Of a DNA stretch of 58,824 nucleotides, positions 44,958-54,636 are shown in pieces. Numbering within the stretch: position 1 is the stretch's first letter; every line of letters starts with the position of its first letter. The notes under the pieces are model-generated. The model had not been told where the DNA came from, searched no databases, and saw only the letters and a list, made by a program, of their open reading frames with translations. Position numbers and translations under genes: made by a program. The DNA comes from an uncultured Granulosicoccus sp. (lineage in GTDB: Bacteria > Pseudomonadota > Gammaproteobacteria > Granulosicoccales > Granulosicoccaceae), in the NCBI GenBank assembly GCA_937991945.1, contig CALKLO010000043.1, positions 1-58,824 of the forward strand, written 5' to 3'.

Positions 44958-46169
44958 ATGGCTTCACTAATGGCCGCCTACGGCCGTCTCCCCGTTACTA
45001 TGAAACGCGGGGAAGGCGTGCGCTTGTGGGATGACGCAGGTAACGAGTATCTCGATGCTCTCTCAGGCATTGCTGTGTGCTCTCTGGGCCACGCTAATAC
45101 CGCGATCAGCGAGGCAATCTCAGAACAAGCTCGCGAGCTCATGCACGTAAGCAATTTGTACAATATTCCTCAGCAAGAAGCCCTAGGGGAGGCCCTTTGC
45201 CGCATTTCGGGCATGGATAAGGCTTTTTTCTGTAACTCCGGTGCTGAAGCTAACGAGGCCTGCATCAAGATTGCACGCCTTCACGGCCACAAAAAAGGCA
45301 TCGAAAACCCAACGATTATCGTGACCGACACGGCATTCCATGGCCGCACAATGGCCACGATAGCCGCCACCGGCAACAAAAAAATCCAAGCAGGCTTTGG
45401 CCCGATGCTCGGTGGCTTTGACATTGTACCGTTCAACGATGCTAGCGCAGTAGCAGACGTCGCCGCTCGACGCGATGACATCGTGGCGGTACTCGTTGAA
45501 CCCATTCAAGGTGAAGGCGGCATCAACATCCCTACTCCAGGGTATTTAAAAGACCTTCGCAAGCTCTGCGACGAAAACGACTGGCTGCTCATGTGCGATG
45601 AAATTCAGGCGGGCATAGGACGTACAGGCAAATGGTTTGGCCATCAACACGACGACATAACGCCTGATGTTATGTCCGTGGCTAAAGCGCTGGGAAATGG
45701 CATGCCTATTGGAGCATGCTTGGCACGAGGCGCAGCCGCCGAGCTTATCCAACCGGGCACCCATGGAACCACTTTTGGCGGTAACCCTATTGCCTGTCGC
45801 GTGGGGCTTACGGTTGTCAATGAAATCGAAAAGTACAATTTGGTCGAAAGAGCCGAGGAACTCGGGGAACGTTTCAAACAAGGATTCAACAATGCTTTGC
45901 ATAACCAGCCCGGCATCACTGAGATTCGAGGCAAAGGTTTGATGCTCGGCATCGAACTAGACCGGCCGTGCGCAGAATTAGTGGGCAAGGCACTCGATGC
46001 AGGTGTGCTTATCAATGTCACCGCTGGCAGCGTGGTCAGACTACTCCCCCCGCTGATCCTCAATAATGAAGATGCAGACGAAATTATTCGACGAGTCAGC
46101 GACCTGATTATCGATTTCATTCAACAATCTGAATTAACAGCAGGCGATCAGCCCGCTGCCAACGCTTAG
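44958..46169 (+). CDS. argD: Acetylornithine aminotransferase
   Basis: A 403-aa class III PLP-dependent aminotransferase of the arginine pathway, converting N-acetylglutamate semialdehyde to N-acetylornithine. It often also serves as succinyldiaminopimelate aminotransferase. The PLP lysine is Lys243 in [10 protein letters not shown], preceded by [12 protein letters not shown], which carries the Asp that contacts the PLP ring. [15 protein letters not shown] is the usual cofactor phosphate-binding segment. The start ATG 44958 has AAGG 8 bases upstream. argF follows 13 bases after the stop, which favours argD over other class III enzymes. Confidence 0.92.
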   Translation: MASLMAAYGRLPVTMKRGEGVRLWDDAGNEYLDALSGIAVCSLGHANTAISEAISEQARELMHVSNLYNIPQQEALGEALCRISGMDKAFFCNSGAEANEACIKIARLHGHKKGIENPTIIVTDTAFHGRTMATIAATGNKKIQAGFGPMLGGFDIVPFNDASAVADVAARRDDIVAVLVEPIQGEGGINIPTPGYLKDLRKLCDENDWLLMCDEIQAGIGRTGKWFGHQHDDITPDVMSVAKALGNGMPIGACLARGAAAELIQPGTHGTTFGGNPIACRVGLTVVNEIEKYNLVERAEELGERFKQGFNNALHNQPGITEIRGKGLMLGIELDRPCAELVGKALDAGVLINVTAGSVVRLLPPLILNNEDADEIIRRVSDLIIDFIQQSELTAGDQPAANA

Positions 46170-46182
46170 ACACCCTATATAC

Positions 46183-47079
46183 ATGAGACATTTTTTAAAC
46201 GAGCTAGACCTGACTGCTGATGAGTTTCGCGGCATTATTCTGCGCGGTAGCGAACTACGCAAACAGTGGGAATCAGGCACGCTAGAAGCCACATTGCCCC
46301 ATCGCGTGTTGGGTATGATTTTCGAAAAATCATCCACTCGCACACGAGTATCTTTTGAAGCGGGCATGACTCAATTAGGCGGTCACGCTATCTACCTATC
46401 CCCAGATAACACGCAACTAGGCCGTGGCGAACCCTTAGCCGATACCGCAAAAGTGCTGTCACAAATGGTCGACGCCATATCCATACGCACATTTTCTCAA
46501 GAGAGCGTGGAGCGCTTTGCTGAAGTCTCCACCGTGCCGGTCATCAACGCCCTCACAGACCTGCTGCACCCTTGCCAACTACTCGCCGACATGCAGACCT
46601 ACTTCGACCATCGTGGCGACATCGCTGGCAAAAAAGTCGTTTGGGTTGGCGATGGCAACAACATGTGCAACTCTTACATCAATACCGCATCGCTACTCGG
46701 TTTTCATCTCACCGTAGCGGGCCCTGATGGATTTGAACCCGACGCCCAAATTATGGAAGCTGCCGCAGGCTCAGTAACACGCACAACGAGTGCCGCTGAA
46801 GCGTGTGCTGACGCCGATTTAATCGTCACTGATGTATGGGCCAGCATGGGCCAAGAAGAAGAGCAAAAGAGCCGCGAAATTGCTTTCGCAGATTACGAAG
46901 TAACCCCTGAGCTTATGGCACTTGCTAGCGAAGACGCCTTGTTCATGCATTGCCTACCGGCACACAGAGGCGAAGAGGTCTCGGCCGATGTAATCGATGG
47001 CGCTCAGAGCGTCGTTTGGGAGGAAGCAGGCAACCGTTTACACGCGCAAAAAGCCTTATTGGAATTCCTTCTTCAGTAG
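46183..47079 (+). CDS. argF: Ornithine carbamoyltransferase
   Basis: A 298-aa cytoplasmic enzyme that makes citrulline from ornithine and carbamoyl phosphate. The carbamoyl-phosphate motif is STRTR at 51-55, HPCQ is at 129-132, and the ornithine-binding [11 protein letters not shown] lies near the C-terminus. The protein is slightly shorter than the typical 310-330 aa but complete in all motifs, as in the pseudomonad-type short form. It is cotranscribed with argD. A GC-rich hairpin follows 19 bases after the stop. Confidence 0.95.
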   Translation: MRHFLNELDLTADEFRGIILRGSELRKQWESGTLEATLPHRVLGMIFEKSSTRTRVSFEAGMTQLGGHAIYLSPDNTQLGRGEPLADTAKVLSQMVDAISIRTFSQESVERFAEVSTVPVINALTDLLHPCQLLADMQTYFDHRGDIAGKKVVWVGDGNNMCNSYINTASLLGFHLTVAGPDGFEPDAQIMEAAAGSVTRTTSAAEACADADLIVTDVWASMGQEEEQKSREIAFADYEVTPELMALASEDALFMHCLPAHRGEEVSADVIDGAQSVVWEEAGNRLHAQKALLEFLLQ

Positions 47080-47098
47080 CACACAATCACAGATCTCG

Positions 47099-47117
47099 GG
47101 CGGGGCAAATCCCCGCC
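47099..47117 (+). terminator. Terminator-like hairpin after argF
   Basis: GGCGGGG (47099-47105) pairs perfectly with CCCCGCC (47111-47117) around CAAAT. A pyrimidine-rich stretch (TCATCCTCTCTT) follows. Confidence 0.6.
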
Positions 47118-47214
47118 TCATCCTCTCTTGAGGAACGCCACTGACTGACTAGCAATGGCCCGCACTTTGCATTTTCATCTTCACGTTAACTTGTGAATTT
47201 TGGAGATACACACA

Positions 47215-48051
47215 GTGCACAACACAGCCAACTCTTGGTTGAGTTCACCCCCATCTCGCGGTGCCGCCTTTGCTATTCACATGGCACTGAGCTTGTTGAT
47301 ATTTTCATCACTCGTTTTCATGATGGTGCTGTACTGGTTTCCCGGCAAGCTATTTTTTATTGATGGTGGCTGGCAAGGACTGAAACTGGTTGCCATGGTA
47401 GATTTAGTACTCGGCCCTGCTCTCACGTTATTGCTATACAAACCCGGCAAGCCCAAGCTGGTTATGGATATGTCGCTGATTGCCGTCATTCAAATAGCGG
47501 CTCTGGGGTATGGTTTTTACACCACCCATCAGCAGCGTACTGTTGCGTTAGTTTTCGCTGAACGCGGATTTAATACTGTCTCGGCCAAAGACAATCTGGA
47601 TGCCAATGTCATGTTGCGAGCTCTGGATATCGACCCTCAGCCTCTTCCAGCTACCAGCCTATTGAATGTGCCGTTATTACTAACGCCAGCTCCAGGGCCT
47701 GGCAAATATTCAGAGTATCTGACGGAAATATTCAATGGCTATCCCGGACCACAACGCAGAAGCGACCAATACGTAAACCTTGCGGACAACCACAACGCCA
47801 TTCAAGACGATGCCCTAGACATCGCTAAATTGGACAAGTTAGGCGCCACATCGCTTGTGACGAGCGTGCTGCGGGACAAAAATCTAAGCCTGGACGCAAT
47901 TGAGCTGTATAAGTTTAAAGCTCGCTATGCTGACGGGGTTGTGATCTTCGACCCCGTAGAAAAACGCATTATTGACTTCATTTCGACCGAAGGCATCACT
48001 AAAAAGGGCGCTAAAGAGGCACCCGTTGTAGCCGAAAACAGCGATGAGTAA
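47215..48051 (+). CDS. TfpX/TfpZ-type type IV pilin accessory protein
   Basis: 278 aa. The DGGWQGLKLVAMVDLVLGP segment and the following membrane helices match the TfpX/TfpZ family, inner-membrane chaperones for type IV pilins. Three hydrophobic helices in the first 105 residues precede a periplasmic or cytoplasmic domain. I place the start at GTG 47215 because GGAG lies 9 bases upstream; a TTG at 47200 overlaps that site. No pilin or pilin-glycosylation gene is nearby, so its pilin must be encoded elsewhere. Confidence 0.8.
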   Translation: MHNTANSWLSSPPSRGAAFAIHMALSLLIFSSLVFMMVLYWFPGKLFFIDGGWQGLKLVAMVDLVLGPALTLLLYKPGKPKLVMDMSLIAVIQIAALGYGFYTTHQQRTVALVFAERGFNTVSAKDNLDANVMLRALDIDPQPLPATSLLNVPLLLTPAPGPGKYSEYLTEIFNGYPGPQRRSDQYVNLADNHNAIQDDALDIAKLDKLGATSLVTSVLRDKNLSLDAIELYKFKARYADGVVIFDPVEKRIIDFISTEGITKKGAKEAPVVAENSDE

Positions 48052-48057
48052 TACGGA

Positions 48058-49551
48058 TTAAAGCCCGTTGGCTGCCGCTGCATCTCGAAGCTTCGATGGT
48101 GGCGTGTATTTTATCGCTAACAAGATAGCGTTGCTCTCAGCAGAAGCTGGATCGATACGAGCTTTCTGACGACGATAGCGGTAGGCCGCTGATGCCGTCC
48201 AATTCCTCGCATACTTCCACTCAACCTTTGGTTGAATACTGATGAAACGACGCGCAAAAGTATCATCGACATTAGCGCCAAGTCGATCTGGCTCATAGGC
48301 ACGCGCACGTAGTGAGACATTCAACCGAGGTGATAACACTCGAAAAACATCGCCTGTTAGCTCTTGTGTCTCAACCTGAGATCCAGAACTACTGGGCTGA
48401 ACATCGACTGAAAACTTGCCGACATAACGCGTCAGGCCCGCATCATGACTTAGAGACACACTGGCAAGCCAACCGTCAGTTTCACTTTCAAGAGCCTCAA
48501 GACGCTCAGCGGCAATGACTTCACCTGGACGATCTTCAGCCCGCAAAGTGTCTGTGGTATCAGAGGAGTTGGTATAGAGCCCAGCAGAGACGCCTAACAG
48601 CACTGTCGGTGTTAGGGAACGCTCGTACCCTAACGTAAACGATGCTGTCGTAGAGAGCGAGTCTCGACGTGGACGACGGCGAATACCTGGCTCTCTGGAA
48701 TCTGCGATCAAATCATCGAACGGTACGATAGCGAAAGAATCGATCAAGACGTCCGCGTCGAATTTACTGTACGCCAACGTTGCTGAAATCGTTGATATCG
48801 TGTCGTATTTATACCGTAAGCCAAACTGAATTTCGCTCTCTTGAAAGTCATCCAACTCACCGACAGGACTAAAGACGTTTCCTGCATCTTCGATGGTGAC
48901 TTCGTTATACGGCAAGACCGGACCAATAATGTTGCCGCTTTCATCGCGTGGCAACAAACTGTAGTAGCGCTCATAGATGGCGTCTTGCACGTCAGGTAAT
49001 TCATGCTCTACGAAGGTCAACGTCGCCTTGGAGTTGAACTCTAGCCGACGCGTAATATCGTAGGCATAGTTGGGCTGAAGCGTGATTTCTTGACGCGCTA
49101 CATTACTGGATTGAGACGGGTTTAAACCTGTGTCGCTGGCGATGCTGCTTGTATCGCTCAAATCAGCGGCGATATCTCGACTAGGTGTATCTTGCTTGAA
49201 GCTAACGTACGCGCCGTAGCGGCTACGCGCTGATCGCATTTTTGCATCAAAAGCAACCAACTGGTTTGATTCAAGGCCTTCATCACCAGAATCTGATTGG
49301 GTGGTTAACAAGCCATCGACTCTAACTAGACCCTTGATGACTGCCACTTCAGATTCGCGGCTAAGACCCAACTCACCCACAACACGAGTTGCACTTAGGT
49401 CGCCGTCACCAGAAGCCTCAAGAAAATAATTATCGTCAAAGCGCTGATCGAGAGAGATAGAAGGCTCAAAGACCCAAACATCAGCAAATGCTGGCGTTAA
49501 AGTGAGAGCACAACCTGCGAACAAGCAACGACTAAGAATAGACTTTTTCAT
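48058..49551 (-). CDS. Outer-membrane beta-barrel protein of exopolysaccharide export type
   Basis: 497 aa from ATG 49551, which is preceded by a strong GGGGAG site; the frame extends six codons further. A signal peptide (about 1-23, ending near PAFA) is followed by a repetitive alternating pattern of polar and hydrophobic residues. The opening VWVFEPSISLDQRFDDNYFL and the RRLEFNSKATLTF and YARNWTASAAYRYRRQ strands are typical of the EpsL/TIGR03016-like barrels that accompany polysaccharide export operons. The gene is directly downstream of the Wza-like gene, so it is a plausible partner or alternative exit channel. Confidence 0.75.
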   Translation of the reverse strand: MKKSILSRCLFAGCALTLTPAFADVWVFEPSISLDQRFDDNYFLEASGDGDLSATRVVGELGLSRESEVAVIKGLVRVDGLLTTQSDSGDEGLESNQLVAFDAKMRSARSRYGAYVSFKQDTPSRDIAADLSDTSSIASDTGLNPSQSSNVARQEITLQPNYAYDITRRLEFNSKATLTFVEHELPDVQDAIYERYYSLLPRDESGNIIGPVLPYNEVTIEDAGNVFSPVGELDDFQESEIQFGLRYKYDTISTISATLAYSKFDADVLIDSFAIVPFDDLIADSREPGIRRRPRRDSLSTTASFTLGYERSLTPTVLLGVSAGLYTNSSDTTDTLRAEDRPGEVIAAERLEALESETDGWLASVSLSHDAGLTRYVGKFSVDVQPSSSGSQVETQELTGDVFRVLSPRLNVSLRARAYEPDRLGANVDDTFARRFISIQPKVEWKYARNWTASAAYRYRRQKARIDPASAESNAILLAIKYTPPSKLRDAAAANGL

Positions 49552-49565
49552 TTTCTCCCCTCCCA

Positions 49566-50153
49566 TCAAGGAATGAGGACAACATCACCGCTTTGCAAAA
49601 TTATGTTTTGCTTTAGATTCCGGCCTCGTGAAACCGAGCGAAAATCAAACGAGAATGTCACTTCTCTGCCATCTTGACGACGCAAAATTTGAATATCTCG
49701 GCTGTTAGCGTATGGCGTGAACCCACCAGCCAACGTCAGCGCTTGAACAACATCGACATAGCGGCCCAAAGTAAATTGTCCTGGCTCCTTAACTTCGCCC
49801 AGTACAAAAACCGTGTAGCCCGAGATTTTGTCAACGGAGACAGTGACTTCCGCGTCTTGCACATAACGTTGCAGGCGAGAGCGAATTTCATCTTGGACTT
49901 CCAGTGGAGTTCTGCCTGAGACTTGGATATCGCCCGCTAGTGGGAATGAGATGCCGCCATCGGGACGCACCAGCACTTTACGATCGAGGTCGTCTTCTTT
50001 CCACACAGAGATGTGCAATACATCCTCAGGCCCAATCCGATATTCAAGGCCCGAGCTTTGGGCGTTGGCGGCGGAAGGAAGGATCAGCAAAACCGACAGC
50101 AAAGCGCCGAGAGTCAGCGAATTACGGAGAGCTGAATATAGTCTAGCTGGCAT
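49566..50153 (-). CDS. Polysaccharide export protein (Wza-like, short form)
   Basis: A 195-aa periplasmic or outer-membrane protein with a Sec signal peptide (cleavage near AANA, about residue 31) and no lipobox. Poly_export domain (about 35-110; YRIGPEDVLHISVWKEDDLD and VRPDGGISFPLAGDI) followed by one SLBB domain (about 112-190; VFVLGEVKEPGQFTLGR). Too short to be a complete Wza, it lacks the C-terminal helix that crosses the outer membrane, so the adjacent barrel may supply the pore. AGGAG lies 9 bases before ATG 50153. No glycosyltransferase, Wzc or Wzx is present in the window. Confidence 0.88.
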   Translation of the reverse strand: MPARLYSALRNSLTLGALLSVLLILPSAANAQSSGLEYRIGPEDVLHISVWKEDDLDRKVLVRPDGGISFPLAGDIQVSGRTPLEVQDEIRSRLQRYVQDAEVTVSVDKISGYTVFVLGEVKEPGQFTLGRYVDVVQALTLAGGFTPYANSRDIQILRRQDGREVTFSFDFRSVSRGRNLKQNIILQSGDVVLIP

Positions 50154-50227
50154 TGGGTCAAACTCCTATGGAGTACTTTTGGCTATCGGTAAGACTCCGA
50201 TAGACGTAACAAGTTTCTGATATCGGC

Positions 50228-50254
50228 ATTATAGCTGATCACGCCGACATGCAA
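50228..50254 (-). promoter_or_regulatory. Candidate promoter of the polysaccharide export operon
   Basis: On the minus strand a perfect -10 hexamer TATAAT lies at 50233-50228. TTGCAT (50254-50249) is the best -35, with a shorter than ideal 15-bp spacer. Transcription would start about 70 bases upstream of the Wza-like ATG at 50153. The promoter overlaps the inverted repeat described separately. Confidence 0.5.
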
Positions 50255-50269
50255 GTGGGCGTGATCAGC
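50234..50269. repeat. Perfect 12-bp inverted repeat beside the export promoter
   Basis: GCTGATCACGCC (50234-50245) pairs perfectly with GGCGTGATCAGC (50258-50269) around a 12-base loop. It is downstream of the cytochrome stop (50291) and directly abuts the TATAAT box. It can be a terminator stem for the cytochrome gene, an operator for the export operon, or both. There is no T run. Confidence 0.7.
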
Positions 50270-50290
50270 CACTGTTACGCTAATGGGTGA

Positions 50291-52096
50291 TTATTGGATA
50301 GTTTCCGTAGCGGTGCCGATGATCTCATCGCGCAGCTCAGTAGCGTCATAGATAGTTCGAAACATGTCCACTTGGTCAATCTGAGTACCCTCTGTGAATA
50401 ATTGTTTCAGATGCCCAAAACTGAACGGCTGGTAACGAAGTTCGGCTGCAACCGTGTAAGAACCAGAAATATCCACCGGTATGCGGTATGTCACCGTATC
50501 GGTTCCGCCATTAAAATCAGGATCTTCAATGGCTTTGCCAAAGGTACCAAAGCTATCTGGCAGCGTGGTGTCGTTCTGGATGGTGAATTTATTCGCACCA
50601 GAGGGCAGCAAGCGGTTGTCCTTCAGATATTGCATACCGTCGAGCAGAGAATGCGTACGCTCGCCTTCGATAGTACCCACAATCGATTGATAAACCTGCA
50701 CTTGGGTTTCTGAGGTAATGACATCGTAGTGCTGTTCCCATGTCGACGGAGAGGTGTCTTCTGCAACACCCACAATACTGCCGTTTGCATTAATTTTACC
50801 GCTTTCAAAAACCTGCTGGCCATTGAAGTCCAACACCTGTACGTGCAAATAAACGCGTCGTGAATGGTAGCCACCAGGCAATTTATGCCCTGTGTTGTTT
50901 TGAATGTTGACATCAAAACTCAGCGTACCGTCATCAACCAAGCCTTCACTGATAGTGACGTCAGCTGAGGTTTTTAAGAACTCGCGGTTTCTGGTAATAG
51001 CTCCGTCAAAGTCCAATCCAGGCTTGATGCCCAGTTCGTCTGCAAAGTTTTTAAACATATCCTGCATGACAGTATTGGCACCCAGAAACACATGCTCAGA
51101 AAAACCTTCACGCTTACCCGGTGCACCTTGGCCAATGATAACTTCTTCATCAACAACAGGCATATGACAGCCTTGGCACGTGGCTTCTTTCGAACCACCG
51201 ATTGCAAAGTCACTATTCAACCATTCGGTATAAATAGCCTGCTCAGCAAAGTGACCAATATCAGGGATTTTCTCGTCCGTGTTTGAGTAGACAGGTTCGA
51301 TATTAAGATTATGGCAGGTCGCACAACTTTCAGAGGTACTTATGTGCGCACCGTATTGCGGTAAGAATCCCGCTTGCTGACGCATATAACCCACGTCAGG
51401 ATCTGTGTATTGTCCGTACGCAGGCCGATCAGCATTATCATCAGTGGGTGAACCCAAGATGGTGTAACCACCGGTCATGCTTTCATCATTACCGAAATTA
51501 ACGTCTTCCATCTGATGGCATAGTGAACAACTTACCCCATCCATTGCATGGTTAAACAGTTCGTCCTCTTCATTCATTGAATAGAGGCCTTCTTGGAAAT
51601 CGCCAGCTTCTACAGAGCCTTTGCTGAACAATCTAAGGTCGACACCTTCCTTCTTCGCAAAGTCATTGGCCATAGGCGCATGACAAACGGTACATTTGTC
51701 ATTGATTTCATCTTCCATGTCCGGGAAGTTATGTAGCTCTGATGCAACCACAGCATGCCAGTAAGGATCGCGTGTGGCATTGGCCATGACGCTAGTTTCC
51801 CAAGCGGTGCCAATCGAGACGTTGCGAGTAACATCAGGAATCGGTGTGCTTATCGTCATTTCCGGATCGTTGTGACAAGAGGCACAAGAATCACTACCCG
51901 CATGATGCGTACCTTCAAAAGCGGCATCGGCTCGCGCGATATTGGGCACAGTGCCTCTGGGCGCTGTGCCTATGTTCAATTCTTCTGAATCAAACCCTGA
52001 GTCACCACTCCCACCGCCGCAAGCACTCAGCAGCGTAACGAAAGCGAGTAACAAGCCAACACGGGTAGAGGCAGTTAACGTTCTAGTAAATTCCAT
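50291..52096 (-). CDS. Five-heme cytochrome c lipoprotein
   Basis: 601 aa from ATG 52096, with a GTG six codons upstream rejected. The signal peptide ends in LLSAC with lipidated Cys26 followed by a Gly/Ser linker. Five CXXCH sites bind c-type heme at 71-75, 135-139, 190-194, 258-262 and 307-311. The C-terminal half is heme-free and beta-rich. It is likely a periplasmic or surface-exposed electron carrier related to cytochrome c554-type multiheme proteins. No cytochrome maturation genes are nearby. Its neighbour is a secreted sorbosone-dehydrogenase-like protein. Confidence 0.87.
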   Translation of the reverse strand: MEFTRTLTASTRVGLLLAFVTLLSACGGGSGDSGFDSEELNIGTAPRGTVPNIARADAAFEGTHHAGSDSCASCHNDPEMTISTPIPDVTRNVSIGTAWETSVMANATRDPYWHAVVASELHNFPDMEDEINDKCTVCHAPMANDFAKKEGVDLRLFSKGSVEAGDFQEGLYSMNEEDELFNHAMDGVSCSLCHQMEDVNFGNDESMTGGYTILGSPTDDNADRPAYGQYTDPDVGYMRQQAGFLPQYGAHISTSESCATCHNLNIEPVYSNTDEKIPDIGHFAEQAIYTEWLNSDFAIGGSKEATCQGCHMPVVDEEVIIGQGAPGKREGFSEHVFLGANTVMQDMFKNFADELGIKPGLDFDGAITRNREFLKTSADVTISEGLVDDGTLSFDVNIQNNTGHKLPGGYHSRRVYLHVQVLDFNGQQVFESGKINANGSIVGVAEDTSPSTWEQHYDVITSETQVQVYQSIVGTIEGERTHSLLDGMQYLKDNRLLPSGANKFTIQNDTTLPDSFGTFGKAIEDPDFNGGTDTVTYRIPVDISGSYTVAAELRYQPFSFGHLKQLFTEGTQIDQVDMFRTIYDATELRDEIIGTATETIQ

Positions 52097-52312
52097 ATCT
52101 ATGCTCAGCGCCACACTCTGTTTTGAGACTCAGAGCGTGTAGTTATTAAGCGTGCGAGATCGTTATAAACAAAAAATCTCTTCATACTGTCGTAACGGCC
52201 TGAAGTCACCTGCAGTTAAGCAAAACTAACGATAAAACCGCATACAAATGGTTACTAACCTGAAGCAGCGCAGACTGAACAGTTACGTTGCATGCGCCGC
52301 GCCTCAGTTTAA

Positions 52313-54457
52313 CTATTGGTAATCACTGGGCTCGAGCACTGTGATGGTTGACGCGATGTTATCGACGACCCAAATAGTGCCTGGAAAAACATCGTCGTCT
52401 CCCTGTGCCGTAACATCTAAAGGAACAGTTCCCAAATCAGTCTTTAACTCTGATTTTGATTGAACTTGTGTTCCATTGTTTGTTAGCTCCACTCGGTAAA
52501 TTACCTTACCGAAAGCTGCAGCTATCAAATTACCTTTCATGGAATTTGCAAAGTTAGATGCGGTGTATTCAACAAGACCATTTGTAGAGGCATTGTTTGT
52601 CGTCAGTGAGCCATCGCCGTTACCGGGGATCAGGTAGTTACATTCTTGGGGTCTCGCATCTCCTTCAATTGGAGACTGACCACCAAAGGTATTACCTTTG
52701 TTACCGCGAGTCGGATTCGGATGCCCAGCGTAGTAACCATCACTGATAAGGTGTAATCCATCTTGGTATTTATTGCCACCATCATCAACATTGTTACTAC
52801 AAGTGTTATTGGGCGTACCACCCCAACCCGTGTTAGGTCCGTTGTCCCAAACATAGAACTGGCCTGACTCTGTATAAACTATGTCGAACGCGTTACGTAA
52901 TCCTGAGGTGAATATTTTTACCGGACCGTTTTCCTCAAGTATCGCTTGGTTAAGACCGTCATGTCCGCCGAATGGATCATACTCATCAGCAGGACCATTC
53001 AATGTTGGTAAATCGTAAGTGGTTTCACCAATCGCACCTAGATCAATAACAAGAACAGATGCCGACAAAGCGTACTCAGGTAACTCGGCGAAGTTGTTTG
53101 ATGGCAGCCCTTGATTAGTATTGCCACCCACGTTCAGATAAATTTTGTTGTCTACTAACACTAAGCCGTTTGAGACGTGATTCTCTTCAGAGCGCGGAAT
53201 ACCACGCACTAAATCAAGTTTTGTCCAAGCACCGCCAGTACGTGTCAGCCTGTGCAAGATACCCGAGTTGGTGTCCAATCCAGAGTCGTTACCAGACGGA
53301 CCCGCTGCCTGACGAGGGTCGCTCGAGGCGGCATAAATAATAGGCTGCCCAGCCGTACCAACAACATGGATACCCGTTAACAATCGCTTACTTGCATAGT
53401 CACGAGTTCCGTCATCATTATGGTTAATTACCTCTTTAATTAATTCAATCGTTTCGAACAACGTCGCTGAATAATTATTAGGGCCATTTCTGACAACGTC
53501 GAATACTTCAATGAGCCCATCCATCTCCGCCACATACAAGCGGTTATCAGGACCAAACTGAATAGAGGTGCCACGCGTAATTTCATGGGTTGTCGCCAAC
53601 ACACTGTCGCCAAAGTTAACTGCAACAGACTCAGGCGTCACGACGGTACCTTCCACTTCCATTTCAAGTGATCCGTTATTACCGTCATGGAACACTTCCA
53701 TTTCAGCTGATTTGAAACCAACTGTCCCCGTTTGCATCTGCGCTTGAACAGTCATTTGCTGCCCCGCAGCCAATGCAGTTGGTGTGAAATTCAATGTGAA
53801 GTCGCCTGGATTAGTGCCACTCAGTTGTATCGCTGACACATTAATGACCGGTGCTCCGGTCTCACCATTGTTCGTTAAGGTAAAGGTCCCTTGAGCTGCA
53901 CTGTTTTGCAGTGATTGACCTAGATCAATGCTCTCACCAGAAGTACTTAGTTCTGAGGTTAAAGGGTACCGAGCTTCGGCAGTAAACAACACGACATACG
54001 GTGTCGTTGCACCACCAATAGTAAAGCGAAGACCCGCAGCTTTGTCGCCAGAGGTTAACGGCGTAAACGTAACCGTCACTTCGTAAGACTGGTCGGCGGC
54101 CAAGGTTATAAAGCCATTAAAGTCTGTGGCAAACTCCAGCGCACTGAGACCAAACAACTCAGTGTCCTCGATGGCTAAAGCCGAGCCTCCAACGCTATTA
54201 GTGTTCTTTAAGGTGAACGTAGTCGTGGTCGACTGTCCAACCTCCACCATTCCAGCGTCGACTTTGCCGGGCACTATAGAGAGCGAAGAGTTTGAGGTCA
54301 TGGTAGCCGTACCAGACAACGGAACTGTTATCTGCCCACTGGTTTGAGCAGCAACATCAGTATCTTCCTGCGCGCTTACTTGCTGAACAGAGACGAGCAG
54401 AACCAGCAAGCTTGCCATGAAAACATTGCCAGACCAGACCAGAAAATTGTAGACCAT
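52313..54457 (-). CDS. Secreted protein with Ig-like repeats and sorbosone-dehydrogenase-like propeller
   Basis: 714 aa. Signal peptide about 1-29 (ending QQVSAQ). The N-terminal half (about 45-265) has two Ig-like choice-of-anchor-D/ASPM-Hydin-type modules (VEVGQSTTTTFTLKNTNS and LGQSLQNSAAQGTFTLTNNGE). The C-terminal half (about 285-710) resembles the six-bladed glucose/sorbosone dehydrogenase propeller (GPDNRLYVAEMDG, FTSGLRNAFDIVYTESGQFYV, DNGPNTGWGG), a fold that often binds PQQ and calcium. Catalytic residues cannot be confirmed by eye. It may pass electrons to the multiheme cytochrome encoded 217 bp downstream; that is inference. Confidence 0.78.
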   Translation of the reverse strand: MVYNFLVWSGNVFMASLLVLLVSVQQVSAQEDTDVAAQTSGQITVPLSGTATMTSNSSLSIVPGKVDAGMVEVGQSTTTTFTLKNTNSVGGSALAIEDTELFGLSALEFATDFNGFITLAADQSYEVTVTFTPLTSGDKAAGLRFTIGGATTPYVVLFTAEARYPLTSELSTSGESIDLGQSLQNSAAQGTFTLTNNGETGAPVINVSAIQLSGTNPGDFTLNFTPTALAAGQQMTVQAQMQTGTVGFKSAEMEVFHDGNNGSLEMEVEGTVVTPESVAVNFGDSVLATTHEITRGTSIQFGPDNRLYVAEMDGLIEVFDVVRNGPNNYSATLFETIELIKEVINHNDDGTRDYASKRLLTGIHVVGTAGQPIIYAASSDPRQAAGPSGNDSGLDTNSGILHRLTRTGGAWTKLDLVRGIPRSEENHVSNGLVLVDNKIYLNVGGNTNQGLPSNNFAELPEYALSASVLVIDLGAIGETTYDLPTLNGPADEYDPFGGHDGLNQAILEENGPVKIFTSGLRNAFDIVYTESGQFYVWDNGPNTGWGGTPNNTCSNNVDDGGNKYQDGLHLISDGYYAGHPNPTRGNKGNTFGGQSPIEGDARPQECNYLIPGNGDGSLTTNNASTNGLVEYTASNFANSMKGNLIAAAFGKVIYRVELTNNGTQVQSKSELKTDLGTVPLDVTAQGDDDVFPGTIWVVDNIASTITVLEPSDYQ

Positions 54458-54636
54458 CCGAATTGACCTTTAAGTAGTTAGAGCCCCACACACGAAACAG
54501 GTGCAGGTAATACGGTTTTGCAATTTTCGTGACAAGATCGATAATTTGACCAAATAACACAGGGAGATAATCACTTTGAGAACTCATGTGAGCATTCCTG
54601 AGGGATAATCGCCGGACACTTTAGCGAGCACACTTA

